From Ophiocordyceps camponoti-saundersi (nom. inval.) (lineage: Eukaryota; Ascomycota; Sordariomycetes; Hypocreales; Ophiocordycipitaceae): DNA of 64,000 nt. The translations under genes and the position numbers were made by a program. The notes below the pieces were generated by a model. It saw only the letters and a program-made list of their open reading frames with translations. It did not search any database and had not been told where the DNA came from. The number at the start of each line of letters is the position of its first letter. Positions within the stretch are counted from its first letter, which is position 1. Below, in pieces: positions 52,541-61,041 of the stretch. Location: NCBI GenBank assembly GCA_003339415.1, contig PDHQ01000024.1, positions 62,001-126,000 of the forward strand, written 5' to 3'.

Positions 52541-54801
52541 GTGACAGGATCATTCAGCCTACCTAGTATGATTACATAAGTACACACTAGTAGGTACATA
52601 GGTATCTACCTAGGTAGGAACACACACACACTCACACACTCACTCCCACATTACATCCCACATCCACAGCCCGCAACCTGACATGGTCTTTAAAGAAAGA
52701 AGGGAAAAAGGAAATTAGAGTAGTCACTAGGTAGGGAATGAGTGCATGCATTAGTAGCAAATAGGTAGCGAACAATCTCCTACATAATATTATACGCATG
52801 TATATGCATACAATAAACGGACTATATGATATGGGTAATGCCCCCCCTGCCTGGTCCTCTAATCCTGGTCGCACAGCCGTCGAAGCTTGCTTGCTTGATA
52901 AAAAGGCTCAACTAAAACCGTAACCTCCAACTTTGACCCCCAACAGCTCAAGCCATCTGTCGATCTTCTCTCTCTCTCTCTCTCTCTCCGGCCTTTTCCC
53001 TTCTTCTTCTTCTTTCCTCTAATAACCATGTGCTTATAGCCCACTACCTGTTTTGTTCACCGGACATGGCCCATCCTCAAAATCGTCATTCTATGTCTGT
53101 GAGCAACGAGATCAAGTTTAATCTTCTTGTACTACCTGCAGATCACGGAGCCGCGTAACCTCTGACTCTTAAATGTCGCCTCCCATCTCCGCTCGCTCCT
53201 TTCCCTCAGAGTGGTCGTAGAGTCAGTATGAGACCCCTACTCTTTGACCTACCTACCTCATCTGTTTCCCGACTTACACACATATGTCCATACAACTCAG
53301 TCGTCGTTGTCGAATTCCGCCATGAAAAAAATCGTCTCAAGGCTCCGTAGTACTCGTATTGTACGTGACTGCGACACGATGAGAGGAAACGGTCATCAGG
53401 TTACAACCCAGATATTCAAGCAACATCCACAGGCAGGCAAAATTCCTATGATGAGACTTGGGTTGTTCGGTTACAGATAACTAGAGTTTACCATCTCCTG
53501 ACAGCGAGTAAACTACCTACTATAGTGTCTACTTGCCGTTCCTACATCATCCTCTAAACAGTTGCTGCAACTATGGTGGCTTCGAAAACCTACAGGTTAG
53601 AGAAGGCAGCTTATAAAGCAAGACGTGAAAGGGGTTCAATCACAGAGATATCCTCATCTCATGCAGTAGCATTGAAGATGAGTTTCCCATATTCCAAATC
53701 TCCTCTCTTGTGAAGAGATCTATACATACATACATACATACATACATACTGCCCGCACACATACTTGAGTCTCGTCTTCATCATTTAGATTCAAGGGTGG
53801 GCACATTCCCTGCGTTCGGTTGACAAAGCCGAAGGAAGCCCGACTAATCATCATATGCACACATGTATACCTACCTTTCTATCTACCCATCTCTATGGAG
53901 GGCTTTATGAACAATGACCATAGCAAGCATGCCTCCAGCTACGGCCATCGCCTCAGCACTATCACTATGTTAAGGAATCATTCCCGTCATTATGTTCCCA
54001 ACTCGGTGCTTTGTTAAAGGACATGTATGTACACATGTAAAGCAAAGATGCAGTACCACTACCCGTACATATATGACGATATGTTGACCATGTGCCACAA
54101 GGACGGACTAATCTTTCAAGTGCTATGAACGAGCCTGAATCTATCCTTCAACCTTTGAGAGATAGTTGTGGAAAAAAAGTATGGAGCGTTTTGACCCAAT
54201 CATCGCCCTGGAAGATGGCATGATGACCTCCCAAGCTGGAAGCCAGTGCCAAGTATCGTATCCGTAGTTTTTTATTTCACGGCCCCGAGTGGGTGGAAAG
54301 GATAAAAGTATTTGTGCATTCTGAGTAAATCAGTCCCTTGTGTGTTTCTGTAGCACCTCACACCGAGAAGTGCTTCATATTCTGGTTGCCCCTTCAGTCT
54401 TGGACGTGGCTTTGCTTCGTAACCATCTTGAACAGATGTTTGGGGAAATACTTGGCTTTTACCTCTCACCCATTACCTATCTATATCAACAAACACGTCC
54501 ATATTGATCTGACATTCCGACATATCCACCACGCGGAGGAGGGTTTGACCACGGTAAAGAGGAGCATGCCTTGTCGGATAATTCCGCAGATCTTCATGTT
54601 GGCAACGTTTCATACGAAAACTTCGTATAAGAAGGAGCGAAAACTCCCCGAGTTGACCATGTATGTCCGTCGATACATAAAGGCCTTTGTCCTCAAGTTT
54701 AAAACCCCTCGCTCTTGATACGTCGTAACTTCTTTTACCCTCACAATCCTCTCTCTCTCTCTCTCTTTCTCTCTCTTCCAACTTCAAACCACAAATCTAA
54801 C

Positions 54802-55557
54802 ATGAAAGCTACTCTCGCGATCCTTGCAACTCTTGCAGGGACAGCTATCACGGCACCAACTACCGAATCGACCCCTTCCCAACAACAACCCCCGGATACA
54901 TGCCCCGATAACCAATCATGTATCGAGTTTTGCCTCGACAAGAAAGTCGTCTCGTCTGATAGGAAGGTTGACTTTGGATCTTGCTATGTTCAAGAGGAGA
55001 GAGTCTACTGCACTCAATTCAATGCTACCGATTACCGGAAAATGAAGGTATTTCGGACCAAGATATCCTAGACTCTTCACCAAGCTATGCGCTGACACTC
55101 GTCGGGTGGTTTTTCTCAGGTACAAGGCTTTGACTGCACCTCCGAAAACCTGGTGTCTCCTACAAGCTCTGAGACGAACCCCATTGGCTCTTCATCACAC
55201 AATGTGTCGAACCACAGAACGGCTGAAAGAACGCTTTCACGCCCCGTGAGAAGCACAGACGATACGATAAACGAAGAAGCGAAGAAACCCCAACAACTGC
55301 CCCAAAAGTATCGCGAAACCCAGCAAGAGGCCATGAATGAGCTCAAGGGCTACTATAAGAAGGTGGCTGAATCAGAGGCGAAGAGGATACCCTGCAATAA
55401 AAAGACGTTCATATGCAAGGTCAAGATCAACGCGAGCTCTTTGAGAGACCTCCATCTTGGCTGTAATCATCACGTGGGGGTCTTTGGGTATGGCCGATGC
55501 ATGCTGAAGATGAAGGACTTGGCGAGAGTCGGGACGAAGGGGGTAAAGAAGGAATAG
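54802..55557 (+). CDS. Small secreted cysteine-containing protein, candidate effector
   Basis: Two exons (54802-55047 and 55120-55557; donor GTATTT, CTGAC branch, CTCAG acceptor) give 227 residues. A clean signal peptide (MKATLAILATLAGTAITA) is followed by a Thr/Ser/Gln/Pro linker and ten Cys residues in two groups of five, one per exon (CPDNQSCIEFC, GSCY, VYC; then FDC, PC, FIC, LGC, RC). A middle stretch of about 70 residues is polar with no Cys (KPQQLPQKYRETQQEAMNELKGYYKKVA). The last residues are basic (GTKGVKKE). No known domain is recognised. The pattern, an even Cys count, an N-terminal signal and a place next to two other secreted genes suggest an extracellular host-interaction protein; that is inference. 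Confidence 0.75.
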
Positions 55558-57208
55558 ATGACAGCTTGATGGCAAATCGAACATGGTCTATGCCGCTTCC
55601 GTAACTACCATGATATATACGTTGAACTTGGTTTAACAGTCGGGTTGCTGCGATAACCTCTGCCGTAAGTCATGGCCACCACAAACAAGTTTATAGGTAG
55701 TCTACGACGCTGAACTGCCTCCTATTATTGATGGGCTACATTCTATTATCGATCGAGAGAACAGTCATGTAACCTTGGCAAGGTCTTCATGTTGACTTTA
55801 AGCGGAAAGATTAATGCTACAGACACGAAAAAAAAAACGCAGACTTGAATTGGTTCCCTACCAGGCTATCAGTGACCACTGACCACCTACAACACTACTG
55901 CTACACGAGAAAAAAAAATTACATACAGCAGCCGGTGTTCGCTGGTCGTCACCGACCCAACTACTAATCTGCCCCTTGCCAGTTTAACTAGGGGAGAGCG
56001 GACGGGATCCCGTGTTTTCTAGCAGGTATGGCCGTATGTGCTAGGCAAGCACGTAAGGAGCGTATATAAAGGAAGACACAAAAGCCTGCATACACACATC
56101 TATAATCTCTTTTACCCCTTACGACCCATAACACTCTTTTCAAGCGAGCCTCCAAAGGAAAGAACACACATACAGCATACAGTGGCTACCTACCTACCCA
56201 TCTTCAGTATACAGCTTCTCTGCTGGGAAGAAAAAACCGTCACAGGGATACGTGGAATTCGTGAAGCGACTGGTCAGATTGGCTCTGCTTTCCCTTGTAA
56301 GCACTTGCCTGATATTTTATACATGACTTCTCGTTACTTGACATGTATAGCCCGTGTGTCCGAGACTATGTACGTGGCCCCGGCACGGATCCGGAAGCTC
56401 GGCCTTATCCGGCGCTGATGAACTGTCAGCCTTTCCCTTGAAGCAAGGGTTTCATCGTATTCCAGGGATCAATCATCTTCGGCCTCGGTCGTCTCCGCTT
56501 ATTAGACCTGGGAGAAGCAAATGTATGAATGTAGTCTTCACTTACAAGGATAGAATAGCTAATTTTTTCCCCCTTCTTCAATATGCTTAACTGAGGAATG
56601 ACGATCAAAGTCTCACGATCCCGCACTCAAGAGGCACTCAATAGCGCTCGTCCGTACCAGGACAGTAGGCATACTACTGATATAACGTATGTACATTTGT
56701 ACGCTCATACGAGTTGACGTGAGAGGGTGAAGAGGGCTTTCCAGCACATGGTAGGTAGTCGAGCAATGTCGACGAGTATTCCCAGCAAAGCTAATAGACT
56801 ATTTACGTGCTTCATGATACAGTACCTTGATAGACAGAGATGACTACCTGCCTATGTATGTACATACTAGGTAGGTAGCCCAGGAGAACACGAAGAATAC
56901 CTGGTACTGGTTGGCTGGCATGGCATAACGGAGTTTGCATATACACATATTAAGTCAGATCCGGCCAACTCTTCCGAAATAGTGCGGTTTTTATATCAAA
57001 CTCAACCCTTCACCGTCAGCAGAAAAGTCTCTTCCCATTCTTTCCTTCTTCCAAGGTCCTGCAAGCGCCTGGCTCTGGGTTCTTGAGGCGTCATTTTATG
57101 CCAACCTCCGCCATCTGTTCAAGTCGATGACATATTCGCCCAACTACTGTGAAGCCCTCTTGAGAGCATAAAGTCACTCACTGTTATACTCAGTAATCCT
57201 GATCTAAA
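55558..57208. other. Intergenic with a coding-like relic
   Basis: It holds the 62-bp repeat copy at 56456-56517, TACCTACC motifs (56189, 56880) and AT-rich sequence after 55800. The small open frames here are short. A reading frame around 56440-56530 gives VFQGSIIFGLGRLRLLDLG before a stop. Confidence 0.5.
56456..56517 (+). repeat. 62-bp repeated coding-like relic, first copy
   Basis: It matches 58333-58394 at about 49 of 62 positions by hand alignment. In one frame it reads VFQGSIIFGLGRLRLLDLGE and ends in a stop shortly after (GEANV-stop). It lies about 750 bp upstream of the first paralogue of the tandem pair. Confidence 0.65.
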
Positions 57209-57895
57209 ATGCTCAAGAGGAAGATACTCATCGGCGGCTTTCTATCACTGGCACAGCTCGCTGCAACCGTATACGGACAGCACGTTACAAATGTTGCAGT
57301 CGAGAACAACACCGGCGAGACCTTGTACGACGTCATCGTCTACCACAGACACGGCCATACCCATGAGGATTCCCATAGATTCGAATCGATTGCATCTGGC
57401 CATGTCTCTACGGCTCACCTTCGAGTCAGATTCGAATCAAGTACCGAGGAGGCTGGGATAGACGGTTGGAAGGTCCTCTGGTCTGACCGTGACGGCAACT
57501 TGTGTCGGCAGATAAGCACTAACAAACACTGGAGGGATGAAGTATTCGAACGTACAGCACCTTGTCTGTTGATGACTTCCGGTGGCGTTCTCGGAGCCGC
57601 CTTTGGTGCTGCTTATGCAGCTTTGGGCGCAATGTGCTGCGCCGGCATCTCCTCTCTGGTTTCAAACAAGGAACCCGCGAGAGGACTACACGAGCACTCG
57701 CTTGTGTCTGATGATTGCATAGGGGGGCACGGTAGCTGCCCAGATAAGTCTGGGGTTGGCGGGGGCACTATGATCATCACCATCAACAGCGACTTCTCCG
57801 TCACGTTTCTTTCACCCAGTGGCTGGGAAACCAGAGTTTCTACAGTCCATGCCCGGGCTGTGGATGACCAAGTTGCGAGGTTTCAGCGGAAGTAG
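57209..57895 (+). CDS. Secreted protein with glycine-zipper-like segment (tandem paralogue 1)
   Basis: An intronless frame of 228 residues. A signal peptide (MLKRKILIGGFLSLAQLAATVYG) is followed by a domain shared with the downstream gene: NNTGETLYDVIVYHRH, WKVLWSDRDGNLCRQI, a Gly/Ala-rich hydrophobic stretch around residues 126-150 (GGVLGAAFGAAYAALGAMCCAG) with repeated G/A-x-x-x-G/A spacing, GLHEHSLVSDDC, and a C-terminal ITINSDFSVTFLSPSGWETR strand-like block. Seven Cys after the signal peptide. I do not recognise a known family. The zipper-like stretch could insert into membranes or drive oligomers (inference). The pair probably arose by tandem duplication, as the N-termini (MLKxK), VYH and C-terminal blocks align without large gaps. 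Confidence 0.78.
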   Translation: MLKRKILIGGFLSLAQLAATVYGQHVTNVAVENNTGETLYDVIVYHRHGHTHEDSHRFESIASGHVSTAHLRVRFESSTEEAGIDGWKVLWSDRDGNLCRQISTNKHWRDEVFERTAPCLLMTSGGVLGAAFGAAYAALGAMCCAGISSLVSNKEPARGLHEHSLVSDDCIGGHGSCPDKSGVGGGTMIITINSDFSVTFLSPSGWETRVSTVHARAVDDQVARFQRK

Positions 57896-58719
57896 TACTC
57901 TATAGGTAGAGAGGTTTTGAACCGGGTTGGATAATGATTGCAGAGATGACAATACGTCTGATGAAACAGAGTCCAGCGATAGGTCAGGCTGGTGAAATCA
58001 TCACATACATACATACATACATGTAACCACAAGGCGGAAGAGACAGCGGCGATGTGAATCGCACACACAAACAGGAGAGAAGTTTTATCGAGCGTCTTTT
58101 CTGGAATGCATCCTTCTTCATTCCTGAATCGATAGTTCGTCTTTAACCAACCTCGACTGACGATATTGGACGGGGTTCGAAAGAAAAGTCAGTTGCAAAA
58201 GGATCAGATCCGAAAGCAGGGGCCGTAAGAGCTCCCTTTAGATGGCACGAGATAGCAGTCTTCAGTGAAGCCATCACTTTGCTCCATCCGGCTTCGCTAA
58301 AGCTTTGCTACCCTTGTAGCCTGTTTCGATGTCGTATTCCATGGATCGGCCATCTTCGGCGTTGCCAGTCTCCGCTTGTTCGACCTTGGAGATGGATCCT
58401 GATGCGAAGATTGAGTTGTTTTATTCGAGCACCCTGCTGGCAAAATCAAGCATCATGTTGGAAGATGAGCAAGATCGTGGACACCAGATCAATCATGAGG
58501 AGATAACCTTGATAGATGGAATTGACAGAGATTTTCGGCAGAACCTGACACCTTGCCTGGTAGCAGCGGCATAGCGAGATGGGTTTGCTTCCAAGTTACT
58601 ATTAAAGAAGCAGAGTCTCCAAAGCACACAAGCAACCCCCTCCATCTACCACAGCGTAGCCTAGCCCTCTCAAAGAGCAACAAGTAACAACTCAACACCT
58701 CCTCCTCCTTCGACACAAG
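57896..58719. other. Intergenic between the tandem paralogues
   Basis: Contains a CATA repeat (58001-58023), the second copy of the 62-bp relic and a short frame at 58329-58574 which is in another frame of the relic. No gene is called. Confidence 0.5.
58333..58394 (+). repeat. 62-bp repeated coding-like relic, second copy
   Basis: It reads VFHGSAIFGVASLRLFDLGD in the same frame as the first copy, extends upstream as SFATLVACFDV after a stop, and ends GDGS-stop. It lies about 390 bp upstream of the second paralogue. The shared frame and stop position suggest a common coding ancestor. Confidence 0.65.
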
Positions 58720-59457
58720 ATGCTCAAAAAGACCTTGTTGGCCTACGCCTTGCTGCCGCTGGTGCAGCTCGCGGCGGCGGCAACAGACAGACGCGTACCC
58801 GCCATCGTCCAAAACGAGAGCAAGGAGACCTTGTACAACCTCATGGTCTACCACAAGTATAGCAAAGACTTCAAGGACTTCAACTACTTCTCTGAACCTC
58901 TTGAACCGGGAAATTCTACCGATTTCTTCAACATCCGCTTCAAAACCGGCTTCGGCGCTTGGTGGGGGAGCGACTGGTGGGCCATCACTTGGTCCAACAA
59001 CGCCAGTCGCGTCTGCCGCCAGTCGAAGCCCATTAACTTCCGAGAGTTTATGGACCAAATCGAAGAAGGGATGTCTTGTAGCTTTGCGGCTTCCGGTGCT
59101 TTGATCGGCGCGCCGGAAGGACCGCTCGGTGCGGGCCTGGGGGCAGCCTATGGCTATACCATTGGTAAAATACTCTTCAATGGGGAGAAGACGGCCGGAT
59201 TCCACGAGCATACGCTTGGGAGAAATGACTACTGGGAAGAGGAGACTGAATATGTCGAAAAGCTGCCCAAGGTGCCGAGGAAGGGGCTCGCACCCGACGA
59301 AGAGGCTTCGGTCACCTATTCGCGAGAGCCACTGCGGATCATCGTCAATAATGATCTATCTATTACGTTCAAGTCACCTTGCGGCTATGAAACCAGTACT
59401 CTTACGGCCAACGTCCGAAGTCCAGAGGAGATGAAGCACATTTTCGGACGGAAGTAG
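58720..59457 (+). CDS. Secreted protein with glycine-rich hydrophobic segment (tandem paralogue 2)
   Basis: An intronless frame of 245 residues with a signal peptide (MLKKTLLAYALLPLVQLAAAA). It aligns with the preceding gene in several blocks: NESKETLYNLMVYHKY, WWAITWSNNASRVCRQSKPIN, a Gly-rich stretch (GALIGAPEGPLGAGLGAAYGY, about residues 127-147), GFHEHTLGRNDY and IIVNNDLSITFKSPCGYETSTL. A longer charged insertion (EEETEYVEKLPKVPRKGLAPDEEAS) precedes the last block. Cys are fewer (3 after the signal peptide). The function is unknown; position and shared plan imply the same kind of role as its neighbour, possibly divergent, since identity is low (I estimate around a third by eye). Confidence 0.78.
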   Translation: MLKKTLLAYALLPLVQLAAAATDRRVPAIVQNESKETLYNLMVYHKYSKDFKDFNYFSEPLEPGNSTDFFNIRFKTGFGAWWGSDWWAITWSNNASRVCRQSKPINFREFMDQIEEGMSCSFAASGALIGAPEGPLGAGLGAAYGYTIGKILFNGEKTAGFHEHTLGRNDYWEEETEYVEKLPKVPRKGLAPDEEASVTYSREPLRIIVNNDLSITFKSPCGYETSTLTANVRSPEEMKHIFGRK

Positions 59458-59952
59458 CAACGTGTGGGAAAGGTTTGGGCGGCATTGGAGGACTTTGAGA
59501 ATTAATAACCTGCATGTTTTGTTTATAGACTTGTTTGATAAGAGGCATCGACTTTTGTCTTTTGAATCTTGGAAGTCTTTTTTTTTTCTCAGGAGACGTT
59601 TGACTGAGACTTTGACGAAGCCGCTTCCAAGAGAGTGAGCAGCATCTTTGTACATAGATGGTTGTCCAAGGGCCATGTTCTTCGCCAACCTTTTGCAGGA
59701 AATTGACGACAAAACTGACTGTATTCCCCGGTCGTCGACATGACCAGCAAGATCAAGTTCACACTTGCCCATCAGCATGTTGCTCTGCGTGAGCTTCGAG
59801 GTGCGACGACACGACGTTGAAAAGATATATATATAATATAGGGTAAGCTGACTCCTAGTAGTATGTGTAGATGGTGTACGGTCCTTGGGCAACCCCCTAC
59901 CTCAACCACCTAACAGCCTTTAAGCCTTCAATCAAAGTCCCATATCATATAT
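59458..59952. other. Intergenic
   Basis: No gene. AT-rich sequence (TATATATATAATATA at about 59826-59840) lies upstream of the glycosylase start and could include its promoter. Confidence 0.5.
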
Positions 59953-61041
59953 ATGCCAGCAGTCTCCCTCTTGAGATCCATCACCTCCCTACGACGAATC
60001 TCTTCCCCACAGCGGAAAGCGTCCCTTGGATCGATGTCTGCTCCGAGGCGATCGTCTCGGATCAGCGCTCAGCTCAAGCCGCCGCCACCCCACTCAGCAC
60101 CGTCTCAGAAGAAGCGCAAGAGAGAGGCGACGCCAGAAGCAAGCAGAAAGGAATCGAATCATCCCATCACCCCGACTACGAGGAAGCCCGGGATCCTACG
60201 CCATGAGACGGTCGCCCGGTTGGCCGACCCGACGACTACGAATGCCACGCTGGTATCGCCGGAGACGTCCCGGCTAGTGACGTCCCGGCGGGTCAGGTCC
60301 GAGTCGCCGTCGACGAAAGCACAGACGACTACGACGACGACAACTACTAACAACCTACTACAAGAGGCCTGCAATCACCTGATCAAGATAGACGAGCGCT
60401 TACGGCCGCTAATCGAGAAGAACCCGTGTCACATCTTCTCGCCTCAGGGGTTAGCGGAGAAGGTGGACCCGTTCGAAAGCCTTTCGAGCGGCATCATATC
60501 GCAGCAGGTATCAGGTGCGGCAGCGCGCTCCATCAAAGCCAAGTTCGTGAGCCTTTTCAACCAAGGCGGGCCCGAGCGCTTCCCACCGCCTTCCGAGGTA
60601 GCGGGCTGTCGTCTGGACCGGCTCCGGACCGCCGGCCTGTCGCAGCGCAAGGCCGAGTACATACAAGGGCTGGCGGCCAGGTTCGTGGACGGGGAGCTGA
60701 GCGCGCAGATGCTGCGGGACCTCCCTTACGAGGAGCTGGTGGAGAAGCTGGTGGCTGTGCGAGGGCTGGGTAGGTGGTCGGTGGAAATGTTTGCCTGTTT
60801 CGGCCTCAAGAGGATGGACGTCTTTTCCGTCGGTGACTTGGGCGTTCAGAGGGGCATGGCTGCCTTTGTCGGCAGGGACGTGGCGAAGCTCAAGGCCAAG
60901 GGCGGGAATAACAAGTGGAAGTACATGTCGGAGAAGGACATGTTGGAACTGTCGGCGAGGTTTGCGCCCTATCGCAGCTTGTTTATGTGGCTCATGTGGA
61001 GGGTAGAGGATAGCTTTACTGATGTGAGTTCGATGGAGTAG
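59953..61041 (+). CDS. mag1: 3-methyladenine DNA glycosylase (AlkA/Mag1 type, HhH-GPD)
   Basis: A single-exon frame of 362 residues. The enzyme removes alkylated purines in base-excision repair. After a basic, disordered N-terminus of about 135 residues, the core reads CNHLIKIDERLRPLIEKNPC, FESLSSGIISQQVSGAAARSIKAKF (helix with the conserved IxxQQ), LRTAGLSQRKAEYIQGLA, the helix-hairpin-helix LVAVRGLGRWSVEMF and DVFSVGDLGVQRG, whose Asp at residue 295 is the likely catalytic residue. The C-terminal part (FAPYRSLFMWLMWR) is typical of eukaryotic Mag proteins. The first 22 residues (MPAVSLLRSITSLRRISS) are Arg/Ser-rich without acidic residues, like a mitochondrial presequence, and a second Met at residue 28 (MSAPRRSSR) could start a nuclear form; this is inference. 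Confidence 0.93.
   Translation: MPAVSLLRSITSLRRISSPQRKASLGSMSAPRRSSRISAQLKPPPPHSAPSQKKRKREATPEASRKESNHPITPTTRKPGILRHETVARLADPTTTNATLVSPETSRLVTSRRVRSESPSTKAQTTTTTTTTNNLLQEACNHLIKIDERLRPLIEKNPCHIFSPQGLAEKVDPFESLSSGIISQQVSGAAARSIKAKFVSLFNQGGPERFPPPSEVAGCRLDRLRTAGLSQRKAEYIQGLAARFVDGELSAQMLRDLPYEELVEKLVAVRGLGRWSVEMFACFGLKRMDVFSVGDLGVQRGMAAFVGRDVAKLKAKGGNNKWKYMSEKDMLELSARFAPYRSLFMWLMWRVEDSFTDVSSME

Larger units (their letters stand above)
51385..54801. other. 3.4-kb intergenic region
   Basis: No convincing gene. It contains GA/CT-rich leader (51557-51590), a GATCTGAAAGG tandem repeat (about 51755-51800), GGA/TCC tracts (52437-52478), a TC tract (52491-52537), CATA repeats (53723-53750) and TACCTA motifs. 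A 126-codon frame at 54338-54718 is open but unrecognised and is not called. Confidence 0.5.

Noticed and set aside
53723..53750. CATA repeats considered as CRISPR-like or telomere-like arrays here and elsewhere
   Set aside because: They are simple microsatellites without spacers, and CRISPR arrays are not expected in a fungal nuclear genome.
54338..54718. 126-codon plus-strand frame upstream of the secreted Cys protein
   Set aside because: No signal peptide or motif and overlaps the likely promoter of the next gene.
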